Below the pieces are notes generated by a model. It worked only from the letters and a program-made list of their open reading frames with translations, did not search any database and was not told the DNA's origin. The translations under genes and the position numbers were made by a program. From Variovorax sp. (GTDB taxonomy: Bacteria > Pseudomonadota > Gammaproteobacteria > Burkholderiales > Burkholderiaceae_C), in NCBI GenBank assembly GCA_025352265.1, contig JANXTS010000041.1, positions 1-64,000 on the forward strand: a stretch of 64,000 nt of DNA, given 5' to 3'. Numbering within the stretch: the first letter of the stretch is position 1; every line of letters begins with the position of its first letter. This document shows, piece after piece, positions 7,155 to 15,255 of the stretch.

Positions 7155-8928
7155 GGGTATAGCCCTTTCCAAGATAGGCCTGGATGACGTCCACGTCGTT
7201 CGCGACTTCCGCGGGCAAGCCTTCCTTGAGCACCTTGCCAAGATGGATGACGACGATGCGGTCGGAGAGTGCCATCGTGGCCTGCATCAGGTGTTCGATC
7301 ATCAGCACCGACACACCGGACTCCCGGATGCGCCGGATCATCACGATGGCGCGCGCAACGTCGGCTGGGTTCAAACCGGCAAGCACTTCGTCCAGCAACA
7401 AGACGCGAGGCGAGGTGGCCAGCGCGCGTGCGATCTCGAGTCGCTTCATGCCGCCGACGGTAAGGCTGCGTGCTTCGGTGTCGAGCAACGGCGTCAGCTC
7501 CGTGAGCTCGGCCACGGAGCGGGCGAGGGCTTCGGCCTGGTCGCGGCCCTTGGTGCGCATGAAGGCGCCGAGCAGCAGGTTCTCCAGTACGGTCAAGCCG
7601 GCGAACGGCTGAACGATCTGGAACGTGCGCCCGACACCTGCGCGCGCAAAACCCTCGGGGCTTCGAGGGGCAGTCCAGTTGCCTGCGGCATCGCGGATCG
7701 TCACGGTGCCGCCGTCCGGCCGAAGGAATCCGGAGAGCTGGTTGAACACGGTCGTCTTGCCGGCGCCATTGGGCCCAATGACGCCGAGAATTTCGCCCTC
7801 GTGCAGCGTGAGAGTCACCTTGTCGGTCGCCTTCAAACCGCCGAAGCGCTTCTCGATGTTGTCTGCCTTCAGGATCGGCTGGCCGATGCTCGAGATATCG
7901 CGCAAAGTCGCGGGCAACGGTGCAACGGCAACGCGCCGGACACGCCCAAAATCAGGCAGCTTGTCGATCAAGCGAGCCACACGCCCCCCAAGCTGGCCGA
8001 CCAGTCCGCGCGGGAAAAAGAGCACCACAGCCACCAGCACTACGCCGTACACGAATCCGTGCGTGCCATTGCCGAAGGCGCTCAGCCACCCACGCGCCAG
8101 TTCTGCAATCGGCATCACGACGACCGCGCCGAGCACCGGCCCAGCGACTGTGCCGAGCCCGCCGATCAAGGCGAACATCGCGACCTGGATGGAGAGCTCC
8201 AGCGAGAAGGCGGAAGACGGCTCGATGAACGTCAGGTACATGCCGTGGAAGCTGCCGATCAGGCTCGTGAGGCAGGCCGATATGACGGCCGCCGCGATCT
8301 TCACCCGCACCGGATTGATGCCGATGGCGCGCGCCGCATCTTCGCGCTCGCGCACTGCGATGAGGTAGTAGCCGAAGCGCGAATGACGAATCGCATGGCA
8401 GATGCCGAGCACCACCATCAGGAAGCAGAACGCGACCAGAAGATAGGCCCACTTCTCGCGGAAGATCATCCACTTGAGGCCGATCTGCAGCGGCACGTTC
8501 AGTCCGCCTGCGCCGTGTGTCCAGGCTTCTTCGTGATTGACGAGCAGCCTTGCGACTTCGAGGAACGCGATCGACGCCAGCGAGAAGAACGGCCCGCGCA
8601 GGCGCAGGGTCGGATACGCGATCACGAGCGCGACGAGCGCCGATACGGCGACGCCCGCGAACATCCCTACCCATGGCGAGATACCGAAGTGCAGCACCAG
8701 GAGTCCAGCGGCGTAGCTGCCGATTCCGTAGTACACGGCGTGCCCGAGCGATAGCTGCCCCGCGAAGCCGCCGACGATGTTCCACGCAGAAGCCAACGCG
8801 GCGAAAACGCACACCTGGATTGCGAGGTGCATGACGAACGGCGACTGCGTTGCCAGAGGCAAGACGAGCAACGCGGCGAGTGCGAGATACGCGATGTATC
8901 CGCGTGGATTCAGTGGGTTGGGAATCAT
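7138..8928 (-). CDS. Fused LivM permease-LivG ATPase (system 1)
   Basis: A 596-residue fusion. Residues 1 to about 320 are a polytopic LivM permease (repeated hydrophobic helices, conserved GHAVYYGIGSYAAG and AARAIGINPVRVK). After a linker, residues about 350-596 are a LivG ATPase with Walker A GPNGAGKTT (near residue 385) and Walker B VLLLDEVLAGLNP. The ABC signature reads LTVGGMKRLEIARAL, which departs from the common LSxGQ form. Normally livM and livG are separate genes. Fusing them fixes the stoichiometry of one membrane subunit to one ATPase. It lies 13 bases after livH. Confidence 0.92.
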   Translation of the reverse strand: MIPNPLNPRGYIAYLALAALLVLPLATQSPFVMHLAIQVCVFAALASAWNIVGGFAGQLSLGHAVYYGIGSYAAGLLVLHFGISPWVGMFAGVAVSALVALVIAYPTLRLRGPFFSLASIAFLEVARLLVNHEEAWTHGAGGLNVPLQIGLKWMIFREKWAYLLVAFCFLMVVLGICHAIRHSRFGYYLIAVREREDAARAIGINPVRVKIAAAVISACLTSLIGSFHGMYLTFIEPSSAFSLELSIQVAMFALIGGLGTVAGPVLGAVVVMPIAELARGWLSAFGNGTHGFVYGVVLVAVVLFFPRGLVGQLGGRVARLIDKLPDFGRVRRVAVAPLPATLRDISSIGQPILKADNIEKRFGGLKATDKVTLTLHEGEILGVIGPNGAGKTTVFNQLSGFLRPDGGTVTIRDAAGNWTAPRSPEGFARAGVGRTFQIVQPFAGLTVLENLLLGAFMRTKGRDQAEALARSVAELTELTPLLDTEARSLTVGGMKRLEIARALATSPRVLLLDEVLAGLNPADVARAIVMIRRIRESGVSVLMIEHLMQATMALSDRIVVIHLGKVLKEGLPAEVANDVDVIQAYLGKGYTHASGS

Positions 8929-8941
8929 GTTTTATATCCCC

Positions 8942-9814
8942 TCACTCGGAACCACGACCCAGGCCGAACAGACCGGTCGGTCGCACGATCAGGATCACGA
9001 GGAAGATGACGAAGTAGACGACCTCCTTGAGGTCGGGGCCGACGTAGAAGCCGGCAAGGCTGTCGATCAGGCCGATGAACATCGAGCCGATCACGGCGCC
9101 TGGCAGGCTGCCCATGCCGCCGAGCACGACGATCACGAACGCGGTCAGGACGAAGTAGGAGCCGACCGTCGGGAAGACCGGGTATTGCAACGAAAGGAGG
9201 CACGAAGCAATGCCGACGAGGGCTGCGCCGATGCCGAAGGCGAGCACGTAGGTCCGGTTGACATCCACGCCCATCAACGCGGCCGCGGTGCGGTTCTGCG
9301 CAAGCGCACGAAACGCCCGGCCTGTGTAGGTATGCGTCAGATAGAAATGCATGGCGAACGCGACCGCGATCGCCACGACGAAGGTGAATATCTGGCCACT
9401 GACGAATGTCAGCGGACCAAGGCTCAGGTTCTGATTGCCGAAAGAGAATTCGACCTTGCGGATATCGGCACCGAACAGCAGCAAGGCAAGGTTCAGCAGC
9501 GCCGTCGAGACCCCGACGGTCGCGAACACCTGGATGTGCGCGTCGGCGGACAGCAATGGCTGGATCACGTAGCGCTGCATGAGCGCGCCGATCACGAAGA
9601 GAAAGACCACGACGATCGGGACCGCGAGGTAGGGGTGCAGGCCCAGGCGACTGGCACAGAGCCACGCCACGTACATGCCCACCATCAGGAATTCGCCGTG
9701 CGCGAAGTTGACCACTCGCACGACCCCGAAGATCAGCGTCAGACCGATGCTGATGATCGCGTAGGCGCCGCCGAGCAGCAGGCCGTTCGCTACCAGCTGA
9801 AGCAGCAATGACAT
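8942..9814 (-). CDS. livH: Branched-chain-amino-acid-type ABC transporter permease LivH (system 1)
   Basis: 290 residues and strongly hydrophobic, with about eight predicted membrane segments. The N-terminus (LLLGGAYAIISIGLTLIFGV, then VVNFAHGEFLMVGMY) is the classic LivH opening. The cytoplasmic coupling loop that contacts the ATPase is visible as RALAQNRTAAALMGVDVNRT. It pairs with the LivM part of the downstream fusion to form the membrane channel of the importer. The gene is second in the operon, 61 bases after the binding-protein gene. Confidence 0.93.
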   Translation of the reverse strand: MSLLLQLVANGLLLGGAYAIISIGLTLIFGVVRVVNFAHGEFLMVGMYVAWLCASRLGLHPYLAVPIVVVFLFVIGALMQRYVIQPLLSADAHIQVFATVGVSTALLNLALLLFGADIRKVEFSFGNQNLSLGPLTFVSGQIFTFVVAIAVAFAMHFYLTHTYTGRAFRALAQNRTAAALMGVDVNRTYVLAFGIGAALVGIASCLLSLQYPVFPTVGSYFVLTAFVIVVLGGMGSLPGAVIGSMFIGLIDSLAGFYVGPDLKEVVYFVIFLVILIVRPTGLFGLGRGSE

Positions 9815-9875
9815 GAGAAATCCTGAGTGCGGGGCGAACCGCGCACGTTGGTTTGCTGGTTGCCAGGAAGGCTGA

Positions 9876-11084
9876 TCAGTTTGTGGCGACGGGTTTCGCG
9901 TTGGCGACCCCTTCAGGGAACACCGTCGCGAGCTTGCCCTGCTGCCACTGCATCAGGTTGAGCGTTGCGGCCGTGTTCTGGCCGGTCTCGTTGAACTGGA
10001 TGCCCCAGCCGGCGGCCGTGCTGCCCATTGGCGCGCGGTAGGCCAGTGCTGCGTCGCGGATCTTGTCCTTGTCGGTCGACTTGGCGCGTGCCAGCACCTC
10101 GAGCATCGCCTTGGCGCCGACGTAGTTGGCGAGGCTGTGGCCGGAGCGCGGCGCCATAGAGAACTTCTTCTGGTAAGCAGCGACGAAGTCGCCCAGACCG
10201 GGCGCACCGGCCGCGTTCATCGTGATCTGCGGGAAGTCGACGTCGTACACGCCTTCAATCGGCGCACCGACGGCTTGCGCCGTGTCGGTCAGCGAATGAC
10301 CACCACCGCCGCCGATCACCGCCTTCGGTTTGTAGCCGGCAGCAGCCGCCTGGCGGAAGAAGAGCACCGCGTCGTTCTGGTAAGCGGTGTGCAAGACCAC
10401 GTCGGCCCCGGCGCCCTTCAGCCGCAGGATCACCGACGACAGATCGACCGTCTTTGCAGAGTAGGCCTGCACCTCGACGACCGTGATGCCGAGCTTCGCG
10501 GCGCCTTCCTTCTGCGCCGCGGCGACCAGCGAGCCGTATGGGCCGTCCTCATGAATGATCGCGAGCTTCAACGTCTTGGGATCGACCTTGAGCGTTGGGG
10601 CGACCACCTTGACAAGCCCCTCGAGCGTGCGATCACCGATGTTCTTGGCAGTGGGGTTGATGCGGAACAGGTACTTGAAACCGCGCTGCGTGATCGTGTC
10701 GGCGGTTGCGCCGAGCTCGAAGTACGGAACGCCTGCCAGTTCGGTGACCTGGGTGGCCGCCTGCGAGATTCCCGATGCATAGCTGCCAAAGACCGCGACA
10801 ACGTTCTCGACAGACGTCAGCCGGCGCGCTTCGCCGACCGCCTGGCTCGCGTCGACCGCATCGGCTTTCACCAGCGTGATCTGTCGGCCGTTGATTCCAC
10901 CCGCGGCATTTCGCTCATCGACCGCGAGCTGCACACCGCGATAGCTTTCGTCCCCCAGCAAGGCAAGTCCCCCGCTGAAGGGGTACAGCGCCCCGAGTTT
11001 GAGTTCCTGAGCGTATGCGGGCGCACTGGCTAGTGCGAACGCAATACCGACCCCTGCCGTGACCCGGCGCAAAGCATTGAACAT
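9876..11084 (-). CDS. Periplasmic substrate-binding protein of ABC transporter (system 1)
   Basis: 402 residues with a Sec signal peptide (MFNALRRVTAGVGIAFALAS, cleavage likely after APAYA). The mature part has the LivK/type I periplasmic-binding fold, beginning ELKLGALYPFSGGLALLGDE. It captures the substrate in the periplasm and hands it to LivH/LivM. I chose the ATG at 11084 because of AGGAGA seven bases upstream and the proper signal-peptide n-region. It is the first gene of the nine-gene operon, directly behind the two LacI-type operators. HAAT binding proteins take amino acids, amides, urea or aromatic and cyclic acids, so the ligand is open. Confidence 0.9.
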   Translation of the reverse strand: MFNALRRVTAGVGIAFALASAPAYAQELKLGALYPFSGGLALLGDESYRGVQLAVDERNAAGGINGRQITLVKADAVDASQAVGEARRLTSVENVVAVFGSYASGISQAATQVTELAGVPYFELGATADTITQRGFKYLFRINPTAKNIGDRTLEGLVKVVAPTLKVDPKTLKLAIIHEDGPYGSLVAAAQKEGAAKLGITVVEVQAYSAKTVDLSSVILRLKGAGADVVLHTAYQNDAVLFFRQAAAAGYKPKAVIGGGGGHSLTDTAQAVGAPIEGVYDVDFPQITMNAAGAPGLGDFVAAYQKKFSMAPRSGHSLANYVGAKAMLEVLARAKSTDKDKIRDAALAYRAPMGSTAAGWGIQFNETGQNTAATLNLMQWQQGKLATVFPEGVANAKPVATN

Positions 11085-11113
11085 GGCTTGTCTCCTGATG
11101 GTTTTAGTGCGGA

Positions 11114-11125
11114 TGAAGCGCTTCA
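11114..11125. promoter_or_regulatory. LacI-type operator, proximal copy
   Basis: A perfect 12-bp palindrome TGAAGCGCTTCA with a central CG step, 30 bp upstream of the binding-protein start codon. LacI-family regulators recognise palindromes with central CpG. An identical copy lies at 11182-11193, centre to centre 68 bp. A LacI-family gene lies inside the operon that follows. Position between promoter and start fits repression, possibly by looping. I found no third copy elsewhere in the window by eye. Confidence 0.65.
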
Positions 11126-11181
11126 GACCCACCAGATCGAACCGTCCAGCTTTCAGGTCATTGCCGGAGACAAATTTAACT

Positions 11182-11193
11182 TGAAGCGCTTCA
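11182..11193. promoter_or_regulatory. LacI-type operator, distal copy
   Basis: The second identical TGAAGCGCTTCA. The shared match extends to 13 bases (ATGAAGCGCTTCA) when one copy is read on the opposite strand. It lies about 98 bp upstream of the binding-protein start, where a leftward promoter is expected. TTGCAG and GATAGA with an 18-bp spacer just upstream form a weak leftward promoter candidate that would put this operator immediately downstream of the start point. The 160-bp interval 11085-11244 holds no gene. Confidence 0.65.
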
Positions 11194-11244
11194 TTTCTCT
11201 ATCGGGGTTCACCCGTGATGCCTGCAACAAGCCACCACGCACTG

Positions 11245-11556
11245 CTACGCGCGCACCTTGGAGATCTGCGTGACCGGCTTCAGATTGGTGTAATTAGCGA
11301 CGTCGTTGCGGATGTCCTTGGCGTGCGGCGAGAAGGCGGCATAGAAGGCCTCGGTCGAGTCGAAGTACATGTGCACCGCGGCCACGAAAGCCGGTCGGCT
11401 GCCCGGCGCCGGGCCAGAAACGCCTTCGTCGATCTCGACCTTCTTCAAGGCATCGCCGAGCAACTTCTGAATCATCGTCACGTGCTTGTCGGCGTAGTAG
11501 TTCATGTCGAAGGTACTGCCTTCGTCATTGGGGTAAAGAACGCTTACTTTGATCAT
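11245..11556 (-). CDS. EthD-like small ferredoxin-fold protein
   Basis: 103 residues starting MIKVSVLYPNDEGSTFDMNY and including YYADKHVTMIQKLLGD, the EthD/dimeric alpha-beta barrel pattern with the conserved His in the DKH segment. EthD proteins are small helpers of oxygenase pathways, first seen with ethyl tert-butyl ether degradation, and their reaction is unclear. It is the last gene of the second transporter operon, five bases after livF, with GAGG before the ATG. A much longer frame in phase with it lies inside livF on the same strand and is not coding. Function here is unknown; a role in aromatic acid breakdown is a guess from context. Confidence 0.8.
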   Translation of the reverse strand: MIKVSVLYPNDEGSTFDMNYYADKHVTMIQKLLGDALKKVEIDEGVSGPAPGSRPAFVAAVHMYFDSTEAFYAAFSPHAKDIRNDVANYTNLKPVTQISKVRA

Positions 11557-11561
11557 CTGGA

Positions 11562-12332
11562 TTACCTCTTCGGCTGGGGAAAAATGGTCGGCGCAACGGT
11601 CGCAGCGCGTTGGGCTCCGATGCCCAGATACGTATCGATGATGCGTCGGTCGTGCAGCAGATCGCGGGCCGCACCGGTGAGCGCGACAGCGCCCATCTCG
11701 AGCACATAGCCGCGGTCGGCCACCTGCAGCGCGGCGCGCGCGTTCTGCTCGACCAGCAGCACCGACACGCCATGCTGCCGCAAAGACGACACCACCTGCA
11801 AGACCTCGCGCACGATGAGCGGCGCAAGGCCTAGCGAAGGTTCGTCGAGCATCAAGAGGCGCGGCCGCGCCATCAATGCGCGGCCGATGGCGAGCATCTG
11901 GCGCTCGCCACCCGACAGCGTCGAGGCCATCTGGCCGCGCCGTTCGCGCAGCCTCGGAAAGATCTGAAAGACCTCGTCCATGCGCTCCTTTTGGTCGCGC
12001 CGTCCGGTACGCCAGCGATAGAAGCCGCCGAGCAGCAGGTTGTCTTCGACCGACATCTCGGCGAACAACTCGCGCCGCTCCGGCACCAAGGAGACGCCGC
12101 GCGCAACCATCGCCTCGACGCTCGGGCGCGCGATGCGTTCGCCGTTCAGCGACAGCGCGCCCTTCGCTGGCAGCAAGCCCATCGCGGCGCACAGCAAGGT
12201 TGTCTTGCCGGCGCCGTTCGGGCCGATCACGGTGACGATTTCGCCCTCGTTCACCTCAAGCGCGACGTCATGCACGGCTTCGACCGCCCCGTAGGAGACG
12301 CTGAAGTTTTCGAGCCGGAGCAACGGGATCAT
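11562..12332 (-). CDS. livF: Branched-chain-amino-acid-type ABC transporter, ATPase LivF (system 2)
   Basis: 256 residues with Walker A GPNGAGKTTLLC, signature LSGGERQMLAIGRAL and Walker B LLMLDEPSLGLAP. It completes the second HAAT importer with the LivM-LivG fusion, whose stop codon it overlaps in an ATGA arrangement (12329-12332). It is clearly diverged from the LivF of system 1. The transporter lies directly downstream of the paa genes on the same strand, which suggests uptake of phenylacetate or a related aromatic acid rather than leucine. Confidence 0.92.
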   Translation of the reverse strand: MIPLLRLENFSVSYGAVEAVHDVALEVNEGEIVTVIGPNGAGKTTLLCAAMGLLPAKGALSLNGERIARPSVEAMVARGVSLVPERRELFAEMSVEDNLLLGGFYRWRTGRRDQKERMDEVFQIFPRLRERRGQMASTLSGGERQMLAIGRALMARPRLLMLDEPSLGLAPLIVREVLQVVSSLRQHGVSVLLVEQNARAALQVADRGYVLEMGAVALTGAARDLLHDRRIIDTYLGIGAQRAATVAPTIFPQPKR

Positions 12333-14197
12333 GCGTTGCGCCTCACTGCTTCCAGTACTTCCAATGGTTCGTTGTCGGCGACGCCCAGATAGGCCTCCAG
12401 CACCTTCGGATCGGCCTGTACTTCGGCTGGCGTGCCGGCAGCGATGATGGTGCCGAACTCGAACACCGTGATGCGATCGGCCAGGTTCATGACGAACTCC
12501 ATATCGTGCTCGACCACCAGAATGCCGAGCCCCTCATCCCGCAACTGCGACAGCAGGTCGGCCAGCGCGCGCTTCTCCAGATGGCGCAGGCCGGCGGCCG
12601 GTTCATCGAGCAGCAGCACCGCGGGCTGGCTCGCCAATGCGCGGGCGATTTCGACCACGCGCTGCTGCCCCAATGCCAGCGAGGCTGCCGGCGCATCGGC
12701 ATGCGCGCCGAGGCCGCAACGCTCGACCTGCAAGCGCGCTTCAGTCAGCAACGCAGCCTCTTCGGCGCGGTCGAGACGCAGCATCGAAGCAACCCAGCCA
12801 CGCCGCGCCCGACGGTGCGCACCGAGCGCCACGTTCTCGATCACGCTGCGCTGGCCGAGCAGCCGCACGTGCTGGAAAGTGCGGCTCAACCCCAGCGCGG
12901 CGAAGGCGCGCGAAGGTTGCATGTGCATGGTGCGGCCCATCAGCTGAACCTCGCCTTCCGTCGGATCGTCGACGCCCGAGATCACGTTGAAGAAGGTGCT
13001 CTTTCCCGCCCCGTTGGGTCCGATGAGCGCATGGATCTCACCGGCCTTGCAGTCCATCGTCACCGCATTGTTCGCGATGAGGCCGCCGAAGCGCTTGGTC
13101 ACCGCGGTCGCCTGCAACAGCACTTCGCCGCGCGCCGGCAACGTGCGCTGCGTCAACGTCGCGACACCGCTTGGCGCACGCGTTGTCTCGGGCCGAAGAT
13201 ACCGCTGCGCCAGGCGCCCCAGGGTCGGCCACAGTCCGTCGGCGAAACGCTGCAGCACCAGCACCATCAGCAGGCCGAACACGATCACCTCGAAGTTGCC
13301 GCTGGTGCCGAGCAGGCTCGGCAACACGTCCTGCAGCTTCTCTTTCAACAGCGTGATGACGGTCGCACCGAGCACCGCGCCCCACAGATGCCCGGACCCG
13401 CCGACCACCGCCATGAAGAGGTACTCGATGCCGATGTTCAGGTTGAAGGGCGTCGGGTTGACGAAGCGCTGCATGTGCGCATAGAACCAGCCGGAGATCG
13501 CCGCCATCAGCGCGGCCAAGACGAAGAGCTTGACGCGGTAGTGCGCTGTGTCGACGCCCATCGATTCCGCCATCAGGCGCCCACCTTTCAATGCACGGAT
13601 GGCACGGCCTTCACGCGAGTCGAGCAAGTTGTGCAACAGCCACAAGCCGACCAGCAGCGCCGCCCAGACCGCGATGCCGAGAGCACGCGGTGACGCCAGC
13701 GAAACGCCGGCGATGACCAGCGGTGGCACGCCGGTGATGCCGGTCTGCCCGCCGAGGAAATCCATGTTTCCGAACAGGTAGTACAGGCTCAGACCCCAGG
13801 CGATGGTGCACAGCGGGAGGTAGTGCCCCGACAGCTTGACCGTGACCGCGCCGAGCGTCCAAGCGACCGCGAAAGTCAGCACCAGCCCGAGCAGCAACCC
13901 GACCCAAGGTAGACCCGCTTCACCCACGATGCCGCCGAGCGCAGCGACCGCCATCGGCGAGGTGCAGACCCACGCCGTCGCATAGGCGCCGATGCCCACG
14001 AAAGCAGCCTGGCCGAAAGACGTCATGCCGCCGACGCCGGTCAACATCACCAGCCCGACCGCGACCAGCGAATAGAGCCCGATGTAGGTCATCACCACCA
14101 CCGTGAACTCAGGCAGAAAACCCCATGCCATTGCGAGCGCCAGAATGGCCAGCGCGGTGAGATGACGGCCTGTGAGCCAACGTTTGTCCACCGTCAT
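12329..14197 (-). CDS. Fused LivM permease-LivG ATPase (system 2)
   Basis: A 622-residue fusion with the same architecture as the protein in system 1. The LivM half carries multiple membrane helices (conserved GGMTSFGQAAFVGIGAYATA and AESMGVDTAHYRVKL). The LivG half follows a linker around residue 345 and has Walker A GPNGAGKSTFFNV (near 395), signature LALGQQRVVEIARAL and Walker B VLLLDEPAAGL. The ATG at 14197 overlaps the LivH stop as ATGA and has GGAGG upstream. An earlier in-frame start would cut into livH and is less likely. Confidence 0.93.
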   Translation of the reverse strand: MTVDKRWLTGRHLTALAILALAMAWGFLPEFTVVVMTYIGLYSLVAVGLVMLTGVGGMTSFGQAAFVGIGAYATAWVCTSPMAVAALGGIVGEAGLPWVGLLLGLVLTFAVAWTLGAVTVKLSGHYLPLCTIAWGLSLYYLFGNMDFLGGQTGITGVPPLVIAGVSLASPRALGIAVWAALLVGLWLLHNLLDSREGRAIRALKGGRLMAESMGVDTAHYRVKLFVLAALMAAISGWFYAHMQRFVNPTPFNLNIGIEYLFMAVVGGSGHLWGAVLGATVITLLKEKLQDVLPSLLGTSGNFEVIVFGLLMVLVLQRFADGLWPTLGRLAQRYLRPETTRAPSGVATLTQRTLPARGEVLLQATAVTKRFGGLIANNAVTMDCKAGEIHALIGPNGAGKSTFFNVISGVDDPTEGEVQLMGRTMHMQPSRAFAALGLSRTFQHVRLLGQRSVIENVALGAHRRARRGWVASMLRLDRAEEAALLTEARLQVERCGLGAHADAPAASLALGQQRVVEIARALASQPAVLLLDEPAAGLRHLEKRALADLLSQLRDEGLGILVVEHDMEFVMNLADRITVFEFGTIIAAGTPAEVQADPKVLEAYLGVADNEPLEVLEAVRRNA

Positions 14198-15222
14198 TCT
14201 TCGTCCTCCACGTGATGGCTCTTGAGCGAGCGCCACCACAGCACCGGAATGATCAACGTGAACACCAGAACCTCCTTGAACGCACTGGCCCAGAACGACG
14301 AGAACGCCTCGAGTTGGCCGACAAGCAACGCGCCGGCCAGCGCCATCGGGTAGCTGCCCAGTCCGCCGACGATCGCAGCGACGAAGCCCTTCAGGCCGAT
14401 GAGAAATCCGGTGTCGTAGTACACGGTCGTCAACGGCGCAATGAGCAAGCCGGATACGGCAGCGATCAACGCCGACAGCGCGAAGCTGACGTCACCCGAC
14501 AGCTCCGTCGGGATGCCCATCAACCGCGCGCCGACGCGGTTCATCGCAGTGGCGCGCAAGGCTTTGCCGACCATCGAGCGACCGAAGAAAAGAAACAGCG
14601 ACACGACCAGTACGAACGTGACGCCCACGACCACCAGCGACTGCCCGCTGATTTGCAGGCCGCCGACCTCGAAGCGCGCATCCGAGAACGCCGGCGTGCG
14701 CGAACCTTCGGCGCCGAAAAAGAGCAAGCCCAACCCGGTGAGCACGCCGTGCAGCGCGACCGACACGATCAGCAGCATCAGCACCGAGGCGTTAGCCAGC
14801 GGTCGGAACGCCAGCCGGTAGATGAGCGGCCCGAGCGGTGTGACGATGATCAACGTGTTGGCTGCCTGTGCCCACAATGAAGCGGGCCGCCAAGCGAGCG
14901 CCAAAACGCAGGCCAGCGCCGGCAAAGCGACGCACCAAACCATTGCCGAGGTCCAGTCGACCGTGGCGCCACGCTTCCAGCGCCAGGCCTCGACCACCAG
15001 CACCATGACCGCCAGCGCGAGCAACAGCCACAGGGTCGGCGGGATGCGACCGGCCTGCATTGCGGCCATCGACAACGCGCCGAACGCGACCAGCTCGCCT
15101 TGCGGGATGAAGATGACGCGCGTCACCGAGAAAACCAGCACGAGGGCCACTGCCATCAGCCCGTACACCGCGCCGTTGACCAGGCCGTCCTGCATCAAAA
15201 GCAGGGCGATCTGAGAATCCAT
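14194..15222 (-). CDS. livH: Branched-chain-amino-acid-type ABC transporter permease LivH (system 2)
   Basis: 342 residues, longer than the typical 290-300 because of an extra hydrophobic insertion around residues 75-130. The N-terminus LLMQDGLVNGAVYGLMAVAL and the coupling loop KALRATAMNRVGARLMGIPT are LivH hallmarks. Membrane component of the second HAAT importer. It starts 33 bases after the binding-protein gene and overlaps the downstream fusion gene by four bases. Confidence 0.92.
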   Translation of the reverse strand: MDSQIALLLMQDGLVNGAVYGLMAVALVLVFSVTRVIFIPQGELVAFGALSMAAMQAGRIPPTLWLLLALAVMVLVVEAWRWKRGATVDWTSAMVWCVALPALACVLALAWRPASLWAQAANTLIIVTPLGPLIYRLAFRPLANASVLMLLIVSVALHGVLTGLGLLFFGAEGSRTPAFSDARFEVGGLQISGQSLVVVGVTFVLVVSLFLFFGRSMVGKALRATAMNRVGARLMGIPTELSGDVSFALSALIAAVSGLLIAPLTTVYYDTGFLIGLKGFVAAIVGGLGSYPMALAGALLVGQLEAFSSFWASAFKEVLVFTLIIPVLWWRSLKSHHVEDEE

Positions 15223-15255
15223 TGCTTACTTTCTGGAGTCACGCCTAAAGGCTGC

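Noticed and set aside
7153-8754. A 533-codon rightward frame opposite the LivM-LivG fusion
   Set aside because: Rich in His, Arg and Gln with no domain; it mirrors the real gene.
11557-12192. In-frame upstream extension of the EthD-like gene within livF
   Set aside because: Runs in another frame of livF. The EthD protein has its own ATG and GAGG site.
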